Origin: Rouxiella badensis
GTDB taxonomy: Bacteria; Pseudomonadota; Gammaproteobacteria; Enterobacterales; Enterobacteriaceae
Direction of reading: 5' to 3'
Assembly (NCBI GenBank): GCA_026967495.1
Contig: CP114060.1
Coordinates: 2,170,001 to 2,234,000 of the forward strand
DNA length: 64,000 nucleotides
A program made the translations under genes and the position numbers. The notes under the pieces were generated by a model, which worked only from the letters and a program-made list of their open reading frames with translations, had not been told where the DNA came from and did not search any database. Positions 17,353 through 26,346 of this stretch are shown here, in pieces (position 1 is the first letter of the stretch; each line of letters opens with the position of its first letter).

Positions 17353-17714
17353 TGACGCCGATTTTCTCTGTGTGTGCGGCAGCACCCGCAGTTACTGCAC
17401 TACTCGGCACAATGCCTGTGCGTCTGTATCCATTCGGCATGCAGGATGACAAAGTCACGTACCCTTATGCCGTTTGGCAAAACGTAAGTGGTTCTCCTGA
17501 AAATTACCTTGGCACCCGCCCAGATATCGATAGCTTCACCCTGCAGGTTGATGTTTACGCTGACACAGCAGCGCAGGCTGTCACAGTGGCCAAGGTCATG
17601 AGAGATGCGATCGAACCACATGCTTATATCACCCGTTGGGGGGATCAGGAGCGAGATACAGAAACGAAGCGGTACCGCTACTCCTTCGATGTTGATTGGA
17701 TAGTGAAACGCTAG
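17352..17714 (+). CDS. Tail completion protein (DUF3168/gp17 family)
   Basis: A 120-residue protein of the DUF3168 tail terminator group (APAVTALLGTMPVRLYPFGMQDDKVTYPYAVWQNVSGSPENYLGTRPDIDSFTLQVDVYA). It caps the tail tube. ATG 17352 shares bases with the previous stop (TGATG) and has AAGAAAGGGG upstream; the alternative GTG at 17349 adds one residue. A terminator follows. Confidence 0.87.
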   Translation: MTPIFSVCAAAPAVTALLGTMPVRLYPFGMQDDKVTYPYAVWQNVSGSPENYLGTRPDIDSFTLQVDVYADTAAQAVTVAKVMRDAIEPHAYITRWGDQERDTETKRYRYSFDVDWIVKR

Positions 17715-17734
17715 AACACCAAAAACCTTAACCC

Positions 17735-17757
17735 ACCGGCCATGAGCCGGTTTTTTT
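17735..17757 (+). terminator. Terminator before the tail tube gene
   Basis: ACCGGC, loop CATGA, GCCGGT and seven T. Confidence 0.72.
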
Positions 17758-17774
17758 ATGCCCGGAGAAAGCCC

Positions 17775-18266
17775 ATGTCTGTATTAACCCAAGGCACACA
17801 ATTTTTTGTCCTTGCTGATGGTGTCGTCAGTGAGGTGGAATGCATTACTTCCTTTACCCCGGGTGGCAACCCCGCCGACCAGATTGAAGATACCTGCCTG
17901 AGCGAGCGTAATAGCAGGACTTATAAGAAAGGCTTGCGCACGCCAGCATCTGCCTCTGTGACGTTAAACGCGGATCCTGCGAATGCCAGCCATCTGAAGT
18001 TGCAGAACCTGGCTGAATCTGACGATAACGCGTTGCTCACCTTTGCGGTGGGTTGGGCGGATGGCGAATCTATACCTACCGCTGCAGTTAACGGCACCGC
18101 CGGTTCAGTGGATGGTTTGACACTGCCAGAAGACCGTACCTGGTTTGTATTTCAAGGTTATGTCTCCGACTTCCCGTTCGACTTCCAGGCTAATGCAGTG
18201 GTGAGTACTACAGCCACTATTCAGCGCTCTGGTCCTGCGGTTTGGGTGCCGAAGGCTACCGCTTAA
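17775..18266 (+). CDS. Major tail tube protein
   Basis: A 163-residue tail tube subunit (MSVLTQGTQFFVLADGVVSEVECITSFTPGG, then GLRTPASASVTLNADPANASHLKL and FVFQGYVSDFPFDFQANAVV). ATG 17775 is behind GGAGAAA. There is no C-terminal Ig-like domain, so the protein is shorter than lambda gpV. It lies between the tail terminator and the chaperone gene, as expected. Confidence 0.88.
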   Translation: MSVLTQGTQFFVLADGVVSEVECITSFTPGGNPADQIEDTCLSERNSRTYKKGLRTPASASVTLNADPANASHLKLQNLAESDDNALLTFAVGWADGESIPTAAVNGTAGSVDGLTLPEDRTWFVFQGYVSDFPFDFQANAVVSTTATIQRSGPAVWVPKATA

Positions 18267-18276
18267 TCAACTTATC

Positions 18277-18296
18277 TCGGGGTGATGCCACCCCGA
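18277..18296 (+). other. Strong hairpin between tail tube and chaperone genes
   Basis: TCGGGGTG, loop ATGC, CACCCCGA, with no T run. It may slow transcription or protect the tail-tube mRNA so that chaperone is made in smaller amount. Confidence 0.5.
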
Positions 18297-18325
18297 CATT
18301 TCCAATCTAATTATCTGGTGCAACT

Positions 18326-18703
18326 ATGAAATTAAGTCTCGAAACATTAAAAAAATCTGGCGCATTTACTGGCCGACCTGTAGAAAAGCTTATTGCCTGG
18401 AAGTTAGGGGATGAAGAATTTACCGCCACCGTGTTTGTCCGGCCCGAGGGGTTCCATAGCGCTATGTCAGGTCTTCGTTCGCTTAATGGGCAGGATACTA
18501 TCGCTGGACGAATTGCTGCCTCGATTTGTGATGAAGAAGGGAAGCCGATATTTACAGCAGAAGATATCACCGGTGAGGCAGACGAGGCTCGCGGGGCGCT
18601 GGATGGTAACCTGGCCGTCGCATTGCTTGTTGCGATTCATGAGGTCAATGAGCTGGGAAAGACGAAGAAATCACCGAATCAGAAGAAGTCTGGTGCGAAT
18701 TAG
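18326..18703 (+). CDS. Tail assembly chaperone gpG
   Basis: A 125-residue chaperone (MKLSLETLKKSGAFTGRPVEKLIAWKLGDEEFTATVFVRPEGF). In lambda-like phages gpG coats the tape measure protein during tail assembly, and a few percent of ribosomes shift to make gpGT. Here the zero frame ends in a short Lys/Ser-rich tail past the slippery site at 18655-18661. Confidence 0.87.
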   Translation: MKLSLETLKKSGAFTGRPVEKLIAWKLGDEEFTATVFVRPEGFHSAMSGLRSLNGQDTIAGRIAASICDEEGKPIFTAEDITGEADEARGALDGNLAVALLVAIHEVNELGKTKKSPNQKKSGAN

Positions 18704-18969
18704 TTCTTAATGGAATAGGTGGTCGTACTATTGCCGAGGCGCAGGAAGTGGTAAGCCTGAGGGAGTACAGGACGTGGATGAAGTATCGCAGTAAATATGG
18801 TGGTTTCAACCAGATGATGCGCACTGAATGGGCTGCTGCGACAATAGCCAGCACGATCGCAAACGTTAATCGTATGAAAGATTCTCCGGTATTCAAGGTG
18901 TATCACTTTGCTCCACACATAGAAGAGCCTTCATTGACACTTGAAGAGGCGAAGAAAAAATGGAGCTAA
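18326..18969 (+). CDS. gpGT fusion by programmed -1 frameshift
   Basis: A -1 slip at GGGAAAG (18655-18661) joins gpG residues 1-112 to a 102-residue T domain (DEEITESEEVWCELVLNG, then EYRTWMKYRSKYGGFNQMM) ending at 18967-18969. The T domain has no good start of its own in the region after gpG, and this slippery sequence is the one used by lambda. The T part binds the tail tube protein. Expected product is about 214 residues. Confidence 0.87.
18655..18661 (+). promoter_or_regulatory. Slippery heptamer GGGAAAG
   Basis: In the gpG frame it reads G GGA AAG, which allows tandem -1 slippage to GGG AAA. It lies 14 codons before the end of gpG, as in other siphophages. Confidence 0.85.
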
Positions 18970-19034
18970 TTACTTCATTTTTTTCGTTTCACCATTACGA
19001 TGCTTACAAATTAATTACCAATTGGGATAGGGAA

Positions 19035-19394
19035 ATGAAATGGTTCGGTATATTTTTTGTGTGTTTGTTTCTTTCAGGCTGCGCTAATCGAATTGATTAT
19101 AACAAAGCATCTTTAAACCTTGGGCTGGGAATGACGAAATCTGAAGTACAAAGCATCATGGGGGCACCAAGGCGGACGGATGTAAATTCTGATAGAGAAA
19201 GGTGGATATACTGGAACCCTGTACTGATTGGTTTCACTCCGGTGGATAATGAGCAACTAGCACAGGATCGCCTTGTAGTGACATTTGTAGGTGGGAAAGT
19301 CTCCAAGTGGGGTAAGCAGACGATTGCTGACGACATTACAGAAAATACGCAAAAATTTTATCAGGGAGCTTTAGCGGCTCCACCAACTAAATAG
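19035..19394 (+). CDS. BamE/SmpA-like lipoprotein moron
   Basis: A 119-residue lipoprotein. The signal MKWFGIFFVCLFLSGC ends in a lipobox (LSGC), and the mature part (LNLGLGMTKSEVQSIMGAPRRTD, then RERWIYWNP and DRLVVTFVGGKVSKWG) has the BamE/SmpA-like pattern. ATG 19035 is behind GATAGGGAA. It sits alone with its own terminator between the chaperone and the tape measure gene and is not part of normal tail machinery. HK97 carries its superinfection-exclusion gene 15 in this same slot, so a role in blocking other phages or altering the lysogen envelope is plausible but unproven. Confidence 0.75.
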   Translation: MKWFGIFFVCLFLSGCANRIDYNKASLNLGLGMTKSEVQSIMGAPRRTDVNSDRERWIYWNPVLIGFTPVDNEQLAQDRLVVTFVGGKVSKWGKQTIADDITENTQKFYQGALAAPPTK

Positions 19395-19411
19395 AAATAT
19401 ATGCATATAGA

Positions 19412-19434
19412 CCTCGCTCAGGCGAGGTTTTTTT
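19412..19434 (+). terminator. Terminator after the lipoprotein moron
   Basis: CCTCGC, loop TCAG, GCGAGG and seven T. Confidence 0.78.
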
Positions 19435-19449
19435 CGCCCGGAGTTTTAT

Positions 19450-21886
19450 ATGGCAAGCAAATCACTAGGTACTTTAACCATAGATTTAATCGCTAAGGTT
19501 GGCGGATTTGTAGATGGCATGAACCAAGCCGAAAGGTCATCTGAAAAATGGCGTAAGCAGGTTGAGAAAGATGCCGGGGCAGTAGGGACCGCACTCGGCG
19601 CGGCAATTGTCGGTGTGAGGCTCCGCGGTTGTTGGGCTTGGTGTAAGTGCTCTTGCTATTACCAAAAGCGTATCTGAATCAGTCATAGAGACTGACCGTT
19701 GGGCCAAATCATTAGGCGTCTCTACAACATCACTTCAGCAGTGGCAGTATGCAGCCAATAAGGCGGGTCTAACCGGTGATAATATTGCTGATATCTTCAA
19801 AGATCTGAATGACAAAATTGGTGATGCAGTTCTTAATAAAAGTGGCGAGGCTGCTCAAGCCCTTGACACCTTAGGGCTGTCTGCAAAAAAACTGCAAAAT
19901 ATTTCCCCTGATAAGCAATTACTCGCAATTTCCTCTGCGATGAAGGGCATGAATACAGCCCAAAAAACAACAATATTTGAAGCCCTCGGTAACGATCTAT
20001 CGAAAATGATCCCCCTTTTAGATAACGGAGCTGAGGGGCTTAAAAAGGTTATGCAGGAGGCAACAGATAAAGGTATAGCGTTGCCTCAATCGGATATAGA
20101 TAATCTCGTAGCGTTTAATGGGATTATCCAAGATATTGATTCAAGTGTACAAGGTTTAAAGAATCAGATTGCCGCAGGACTCGCTCACACAGATTTATCT
20201 GGTTTTACAAAAGCATTTAGCGACTTACGCATCACTATAACTGACCCGCAAATATTACAAAGCCTCGCAGATATTGCTACAGGAATTGTGAATATTACTA
20301 CCAAGATGATAAATGCTGTCGGTGGGGTAGTTCAGTTTGCTCATTATATGTCTCAAATATCATCACGATTTAAAGCTGGTGGTTGGTATAACTATGATGA
20401 GCAACAGTCGGCAGCGAAAAACCCTTATAACCAGGGGCCACAACAGCTAATTAAAATACCGACAGGGTCGGCTACACTCGATAAGACCATTGGTGACTTT
20501 AAGTTAGGTGCGGGAGAGAGCAATCAAAAAACTCACCCTAAAAAAGATACCGCTGGATTAAAGTTAGAAAATTCATTCAAAGCAACTGAAATGGCATATC
20601 AACGTCAGATTGCTTTGATTGATACTACTGGTAAAAAAACAGTAGAAGTTACAGAGCAACAGAAGTTAGCTTTTGATTTAGCAGATGGGAAGTTAGTAGG
20701 GCTAAATCAAAAGCAGAAAGAACGCCTAAGTGGCTTGGCAAAAGAAATTGACAGACTTAATGATCTTAAAAAATTAAATCAAGAAAACCTAAAATTATCT
20801 TCTTTTATTTCAGTTTTGAAATCTGAAAACAATATTCAAAGCCAAACTTTTGATGCTAATTTTATTGGCGCTGGTATGGGTGAGACTTCCCGAAGCAGAG
20901 CGAAAGAGTTGCTGGGGATTCAACTTGACTTTGTGAAAAAGCAACAGGATTTGCAAAAACAATATCAAAAAGGAGAAATAGAAAAGAGCTTTTATGATAA
21001 AGGTACTGATGCTTTGCGTTCTGCAATGGATGAACGAATTGAAATTCAGAAAGATTATTATAAAAAATCTGATGAACAAAAGAATGACTGGCAAAGCGGT
21101 ATATCAGATGCTTTGAATGATTTTGCCGATAAATCTACTGATTATTATCAGCAAGCAGCGGACGCTATGACTTCGATAATGGGATCTGCTTCGAATTCTA
21201 TCTCTAATAATCTGGTGTCAGTGATTGAAGGAACCGAATCGATGGGAGATGCGTTAAAAAACGTTTTCGCAGATCTCGGATCATCTGTTATCAAAGCCCT
21301 TGCCGATATGGCAGCCCAGTGGTTGGTATATCAGGCCGTACAATTATTAGTAGGGAAAACGGCTCAATCAAGTGCGATGAGTTCAATGATTGCTACTGCC
21401 CAAGCTACATCTTTACAAGCTCAGTTAGCAGCTTATGCCTCGACTGCAGCCATTCCGATTGTAGGGCCTGGCCTTGCTCCAGCGGCTATGCTCGCAGCGG
21501 CAGCTGTAACTGAACCTCTTGTTGCAGCAGTATCTGTTTCTTCATTAGCTGGTATGGCTCATGATGGTGTAGACGCAGTGCCAGAAACGGGGACATGGCT
21601 TCTTCAAAAAGGAGAGCGGGTAACAACGGCTAAAACCAGTGCAAAGTTGGATGCCACGCTTGAGCGTGTTAGTAATCAATCTGCTGCAAATAGCTCCCCA
21701 AGTTTCACTTTTCACCAGACTGTTAACGGAGATCCTGACGCGAGAACCTTACAGATGCTTAAGGAAACCCAAAAGGCTGCAGTGAAGGAGGCGCTACAAC
21801 AGAGTGCTCATCAGATCGCTACTGGCACAGGGCCCGTTGGTAAGTCGGTCGGGGCCGGCTGGAATACTAAACGGAGAACAGGCTAA
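19450..21886 (+). pseudogene. Tail tape measure protein, frameshifted
   Basis: A tape measure of about 811 residues that sets tail length and is ejected with DNA. It starts MASKSLGTLTIDLIAKVGGFVDGMNQAERSS, has hydrophobic helices (VVGLGVSALAI and the Ala-rich stretch at about 21,400-21,540), long helical Lys/Gln regions, and the family ending GMAHDGVDAVPETGTWLLQKGERV. The frame breaks at GAGGCTC 19617-19623; removing one base restores VSSAVVGLGVSAL. The error is probably in the sequence. It ends at TAATG with the next start. Confidence 0.87.
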
Positions 21887-22356
21887 TGCCGAAAACTTCA
21901 AACATCAGTTATCCCAGCGAATATCTGCCCATCCCGTTGTGGGATGGGTACGGGTTGAAGCCCATTAGTCCTATCCTCAGAACACAATTCACCTCTGGAC
22001 GTTCTCGTCAGAGACGGTTGTATAAATCTACGCCGACTGAGGCTTCAGTAACATGGATGTTTTCTGATGGAGAGGCACAGCTTTTTGAACTGTGGTTTAG
22101 AGAGACGGTGAATGATGGAGTGGCCTGGTTCAATATGCCACTGAGAACGCCACTCGGGATGTCAGATTATGTGTGCAGGTTCACCGATATTTATGATGGA
22201 CCCACACCAACAGGGGGTAAATATTGGCAGTTCACGGCAACGTTAGAACTCTGGGAACGGCCCGTGCTACCCGCAGAATCTCTGGAATTTCCGGATTACA
22301 TCGTCAATGCCGATATTATTGATATCGCTGCCAACAGGGAGTGGCCTAAATCATGA
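21886..22356 (+). CDS. Minor tail protein, distal-tail position
   Basis: 156 residues (ISYPSEYLPIPLWDGYGLKPISPILRTQFTSGRSRQRRLY, then WMFSDGEAQLFELWFRETVNDGVAWFNMPLRTP). The start overlaps the tape measure stop, and the next gene overlaps its end. The order after the tape measure matches gpM in lambda, so it is probably a tail-tip component. I do not recognise a named domain. Confidence 0.7.
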   Translation: MPKTSNISYPSEYLPIPLWDGYGLKPISPILRTQFTSGRSRQRRLYKSTPTEASVTWMFSDGEAQLFELWFRETVNDGVAWFNMPLRTPLGMSDYVCRFTDIYDGPTPTGGKYWQFTATLELWERPVLPAESLEFPDYIVNADIIDIAANREWPKS

Positions 22357-22835
22357 ATCTTTTGAATAGGATTTATGCCTCAGGTGGCAGTGAAGTATTA
22401 ATCCAGACCTTAGAAATCAATGTTGGAGATGATATTTATCGTCTTACAAACGGATGGGATGATATTCGTGCAAAACTCGAAGACGGTAGTGAGGTGGTAT
22501 TTACGGCGTCAGGCTGTGATATCGCGCTGCCTGCCAGAAATGCTGACGGGACTCAAGACCTGAAATTCGCCATCGGAAATATTGACGGTGAGGTTTCTCA
22601 GGCGATCCGTAACTCTCTTGATAACCTTGAGAGTGCGACGCTAACTTATCGGTGTTATCTCGATACTGATTTAAGCGCTCCAGCAAAGCCGCCATTCACC
22701 CTTAACGTAAAATCTGGATATTGGACTGCGCCAGAAGTGCAGATCACTGCAGGTTATATGAATATCCTCGATACTGCCTGGCCACGCTATCGCTATACGC
22801 TCCCTAATTATCCTGGCCTCCGCTACATGTCTTGA
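22353..22835 (+). CDS. DUF1833-type minor tail protein
   Basis: 160 residues (MNLLNRIYASGGSEVLIQTLEIN, then GCDIALPARNADGTQDLKFAIGNIDGEV), the DUF1833 family. It takes the gpL place in the tail-tip operon. The start overlaps the preceding gene by four bases. Confidence 0.78.
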   Translation: MNLLNRIYASGGSEVLIQTLEINVGDDIYRLTNGWDDIRAKLEDGSEVVFTASGCDIALPARNADGTQDLKFAIGNIDGEVSQAIRNSLDNLESATLTYRCYLDTDLSAPAKPPFTLNVKSGYWTAPEVQITAGYMNILDTAWPRYRYTLPNYPGLRYMS

Positions 22836-22844
22836 GGAAATCCC

Positions 22845-23225
22845 ATGTTCGATCCTGATAAATACCTTTCGGTCACCTGGCTGAAGGGCGGACGCGTGTT
22901 CCCCGCGCTCGACTGCTACGGCGTCATTGCAGAAGTCCGTCGTGATTTGGGGTTGTCGGCCTGGCCTGATTTTGATGGGGTGACTAAGGATAATGCCGGG
23001 CTTGATCGCGAAGCACGTAAATTCTCTGAGTGCCTGAAGCGCTGCCAGCCCTGCGCCGGTGCCGGTGTTATGTGCTTTTCCGGAAGTATGGTCACCCATG
23101 TGGGGATCGTCGTTGAGCTTAACGGCGAATTGCACGTCGCAGAATGCAACCCGAAAACTCACGTAACTTTCCTGCCGTTGGCCCGTTTTCAGCGCCGCTA
23201 TATCAAGGTGGAGTTCTGGCAATGA
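22845..23225 (+). CDS. NlpC/P60-type tail-tip peptidase
   Basis: 126 residues with a Cys-His arrangement of NlpC/P60 cysteine peptidases: LDCYGVIAEVRRDLG (C24) and MVTHVGIVVEL (H85), then HVAECNPKTHV. It matches the gpK C-terminal domain role, cutting peptidoglycan during DNA entry or helping tip assembly. It overlaps the J-like gene start by four bases. Confidence 0.8.
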   Translation: MFDPDKYLSVTWLKGGRVFPALDCYGVIAEVRRDLGLSAWPDFDGVTKDNAGLDREARKFSECLKRCQPCAGAGVMCFSGSMVTHVGIVVELNGELHVAECNPKTHVTFLPLARFQRRYIKVEFWQ

Positions 23226-26200
23226 CGATCAAATTATTCCCTTCACATTTGCCCAGTGAGCCGCTCGAAACAGCAGAGCATGGCGCTATTTCACTGCACG
23301 AATGGTTCACGGGCAATGTGGCGGGCTATGAGCACCAGAAAAGTCAGCCCGTTGTGGTTGAAGTTGATGGGGTGGTTGTTCCCGGCAACGAGTGGCCGCT
23401 GTGCTTTCTCAAAGCGGATAGCGATGTGCGGATCTATCCCGTGCCATATGGTACTGGACTTGAAATCGCGGCTTGGGCGGCTATCGCGGTAGCTGTGGCT
23501 TCCGCCGCCTATTCGTTGATCATGATGAGTAACCTGGATACTCCGGGCGCTTCATCTTCGAGCGGGGATGCGCTTAACCTCAACCCCGCGCAGGCGAACA
23601 CGGCCAAACTCGGTGATCCTATCAGGGAGGTTTTTGGCCGTTACCGTATTTTTCCTGATTATGTGGTGCAACCGATCTCACGATTTGTGGATAAAACTTC
23701 CTTCGCAACCACGATGTTTCTATGCCTGGGACGCGGGAATTTTTCCCTGACGAACGGAGATATCAAAGTGGGCGCAACGCCGATCTCTTCATTCGGTGAT
23801 GACTTTAGTTATACCCTTTATCCGCCGGGTGCGGATGTCTCCGGAGATGTGCGCTCAGAGAACTGGTTTAACAGCACGGAAGTTGGCAACACCTCGAGCG
23901 GCGGGGGCGGTCTGGACATGGGGGTTTCATCCCCAGACGAAAATACTGTATCGGCCGACGCCGCGACGTTCTCCGGCACCTCCGTTTCTTTCATCGGTGC
24001 GACGCTTGACGATGACAATGACGACACGGACGACGACACAACAGATCTTCCTGATACCTGGGCCGAAGGCACGGTGCTGACCATTGTCTCACCGGACACC
24101 TTTACCGTTGGTGCATCCGGCCTTTATAGCCTGATATCAGGTGATAGCCTGGCGGAGTTGCTGCCCTATGCCGGGATGCCGGTAACGCTGCACTTCAACG
24201 GGTCGGATTACGATCTTGTAGTGGCCAGTTATAGCCCCGCTGTCGCGCCGGTGCCGGGCGAAGGGGGTAAGGCCGCGAAGATGACCGCGAGCGCGGCCCC
24301 GACGACGTATGATTTTTCTGTGGCCAGTGAGACTTTCACTATCGTATGGGATGGCGCGACGTATTCTATATCCCTGCTTTCCGACTATATCAACATGAGT
24401 GGCCTGGTCGATTCCGTGACCAGCCAGCTAACGGGCTCTGGCCTGGTGGCGATTGATAACTCTGGAAGGTTATCGATCGTCGAAGCATCAAGTCCCTACA
24501 TCGGTGGGACGATAAATCACAGTGCGCTACCTCTCTCTGCTTTCGGCAGCGATGTGGTTTCAGAAACGGGTGAGGTATCCAGCGGCGGCGCGGCGGGCGT
24601 TAAGGCGGGCATAACGCTGGCCTATAACTCGGCGTCCGGCACGCCATTTAGCGGCCTGCCTATCGGTTCCGAGCGGTTAGCGATTGGCCTGCGCGGTAAT
24701 GAGTACCAGATCACCGCGATCGACGCGCTGACTATCACAGTAGCGCGGTTGATTGATGGCGTGGTTGATAACACCTGGCAGGGATTCAGCACGCGGACCG
24801 TGCTGGACTTCGACGTTTCCGGGATTAATGACGACGAGAAATGGCTCGGGCCATTTCTCGCCTGCCCGGATAGTGAAACGACTACGACGTTTGAGGTCGA
24901 TTTCTCTTTCCCGAACGGCATATGCGGTTATGACAGTAAAGGCAGCAAGCGTATCCGTCACGTTGAATGGGAAATTCAGTGGCGTAACTACGCACAAGGC
25001 AGCGGCTGGAACAGCAAAACCGGGGTTTACGCGGAGCAAAATCCAAACGGCCTGGGTTTCACCGAACGCTTCGAGATGAACACTGCCGGTCTGGTAGAGG
25101 TCCGGTGCCGCCGCCGTAACGAGCAGGGGAGCAACAACGCCCGTGACAGCATGTACTGGAAGGCGCTGCGTTCCCGCTTGCCGAAGCGGCCAAGCTCCTA
25201 CGCAGGGGTCACCACCATGGCGATCACCTTTGTGACCGGCAGCAAGGTTGCCGCCCAGTCAGATCGTCGTATTAATGTGGTGGTAACCCGTAACTACGAC
25301 GGCGGCGGCGACAGGACGGTGAGCGGCGCGATTTATCATGTTCTGACTTCATTGGGCTTTAGCGAGAGCCAGATAGACAGGGAGACGATGGAATCTCTCG
25401 AGCGAACTTACTGGACGCCTCGAGGAGAAACGTTTGATTTTTCCGCTGACGGGGATGATAAATCCGCGCTGGATATCATCAAAATTATAACCAATGCCGG
25501 GATGAGTTATTTTCTGTTGTCCGATGGGCTGGCGTCAGCCGGGCGGGAAGGGGTGAAAAACTGGATAGGCACGCTCACGCCACAGGAGACAACCGACTAC
25601 CTTCAGACGGCATTCTCCGCGCCGTCACAGGACGATTATGACGGCGTGGACGTGACCTATATCGACGGCAATACTTGGGCATCAGAAACCGTGCAGTGCC
25701 GGACGCCGGATAATCCAACGCCTTTGAAGATAGAGAGCTACACGCTCGACGGTGTGCTAAGCCAGGACCGCGCGTACCGTATTGGCATGCGGCGCCTGAT
25801 GAAGTACCGGCAGCAGCGCCTCACCTTTACCACCTCAACGGAAATGGATGCGCTCTGTTACAACTACGGAGATCGCCTGGTGCTGACGGATGATATCCCT
25901 GGCAGCAACACGATCAGTTGCCTGATTGTGGATGCGGATAAAGATGGAGATACCCTGACGCTGGTGACCAGTGAGCCTCTGGACTGGACGTTTGCAAACC
26001 CACGGTGCTTAATTCGCTTCCAGGATGGCAGCGCCTCGGCTCTGCTAATGCCTACGGAGTTGGATGAGTACACGCTGAGGATCCCGCTGACGGAAGCCCT
26101 GGGCTTTGAGAGTTGGGAAATGGACGATCCTGCGATAGAGCCTCCCAGGATTATTTTTTGTTCGTCTGAGCGGGTAGGGTATGACGCGATTGTCTCGGAG

Positions 26201-26302
26201 ATTTCACCTTCATCAGATGGGACTTGCGATGTTACCGCTAAAGAGTACCGCGCAAGTTTCTATCAATATGACGACGCCGATTACCCCGGCGATGTCGCCT
26301 GA
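23222..26302 (+). CDS. Tail-tip central protein (gpJ-like) with gpI-like N-terminus
   Basis: 1026 residues. The N-terminal 100 (TIKLFPSHLPSEPLETAEHG, then KADSDVRIYPVPYGTGLEIAAWAAIAVAVASAAYSLIMM) resembles the gpI/MoaD-like domain with a hydrophobic segment. The rest is the J-type baseplate hub and receptor-contact protein (GDPIREVFGRYRIFPD, RRRNEQGSNNARDSMYWKALRS, DDYDGVDVTYIDGNTWASETV). An acidic Asp/Thr-rich run lies at about 24,010-24,050 within an inserted domain. The start is ATG 23222, overlapping the peptidase stop. It probably contacts the cell surface with the fibre. Confidence 0.88.
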   Translation: MTIKLFPSHLPSEPLETAEHGAISLHEWFTGNVAGYEHQKSQPVVVEVDGVVVPGNEWPLCFLKADSDVRIYPVPYGTGLEIAAWAAIAVAVASAAYSLIMMSNLDTPGASSSSGDALNLNPAQANTAKLGDPIREVFGRYRIFPDYVVQPISRFVDKTSFATTMFLCLGRGNFSLTNGDIKVGATPISSFGDDFSYTLYPPGADVSGDVRSENWFNSTEVGNTSSGGGGLDMGVSSPDENTVSADAATFSGTSVSFIGATLDDDNDDTDDDTTDLPDTWAEGTVLTIVSPDTFTVGASGLYSLISGDSLAELLPYAGMPVTLHFNGSDYDLVVASYSPAVAPVPGEGGKAAKMTASAAPTTYDFSVASETFTIVWDGATYSISLLSDYINMSGLVDSVTSQLTGSGLVAIDNSGRLSIVEASSPYIGGTINHSALPLSAFGSDVVSETGEVSSGGAAGVKAGITLAYNSASGTPFSGLPIGSERLAIGLRGNEYQITAIDALTITVARLIDGVVDNTWQGFSTRTVLDFDVSGINDDEKWLGPFLACPDSETTTTFEVDFSFPNGICGYDSKGSKRIRHVEWEIQWRNYAQGSGWNSKTGVYAEQNPNGLGFTERFEMNTAGLVEVRCRRRNEQGSNNARDSMYWKALRSRLPKRPSSYAGVTTMAITFVTGSKVAAQSDRRINVVVTRNYDGGGDRTVSGAIYHVLTSLGFSESQIDRETMESLERTYWTPRGETFDFSADGDDKSALDIIKIITNAGMSYFLLSDGLASAGREGVKNWIGTLTPQETTDYLQTAFSAPSQDDYDGVDVTYIDGNTWASETVQCRTPDNPTPLKIESYTLDGVLSQDRAYRIGMRRLMKYRQQRLTFTTSTEMDALCYNYGDRLVLTDDIPGSNTISCLIVDADKDGDTLTLVTSEPLDWTFANPRCLIRFQDGSASALLMPTELDEYTLRIPLTEALGFESWEMDDPAIEPPRIIFCSSERVGYDAIVSEISPSSDGTCDVTAKEYRASFYQYDDADYPGDVA

Positions 26303-26310
26303 ATAAATCA

Positions 26311-26329
26311 CCCGCTACGGCGGGTTTTT
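26311..26329 (+). terminator. Terminator after the gpJ-like gene
   Basis: CCCGC, loop TACG, GCGGG and five T. Confidence 0.72.
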
Positions 26330-26346
26330 CTTTTTATGAGGCCCTC

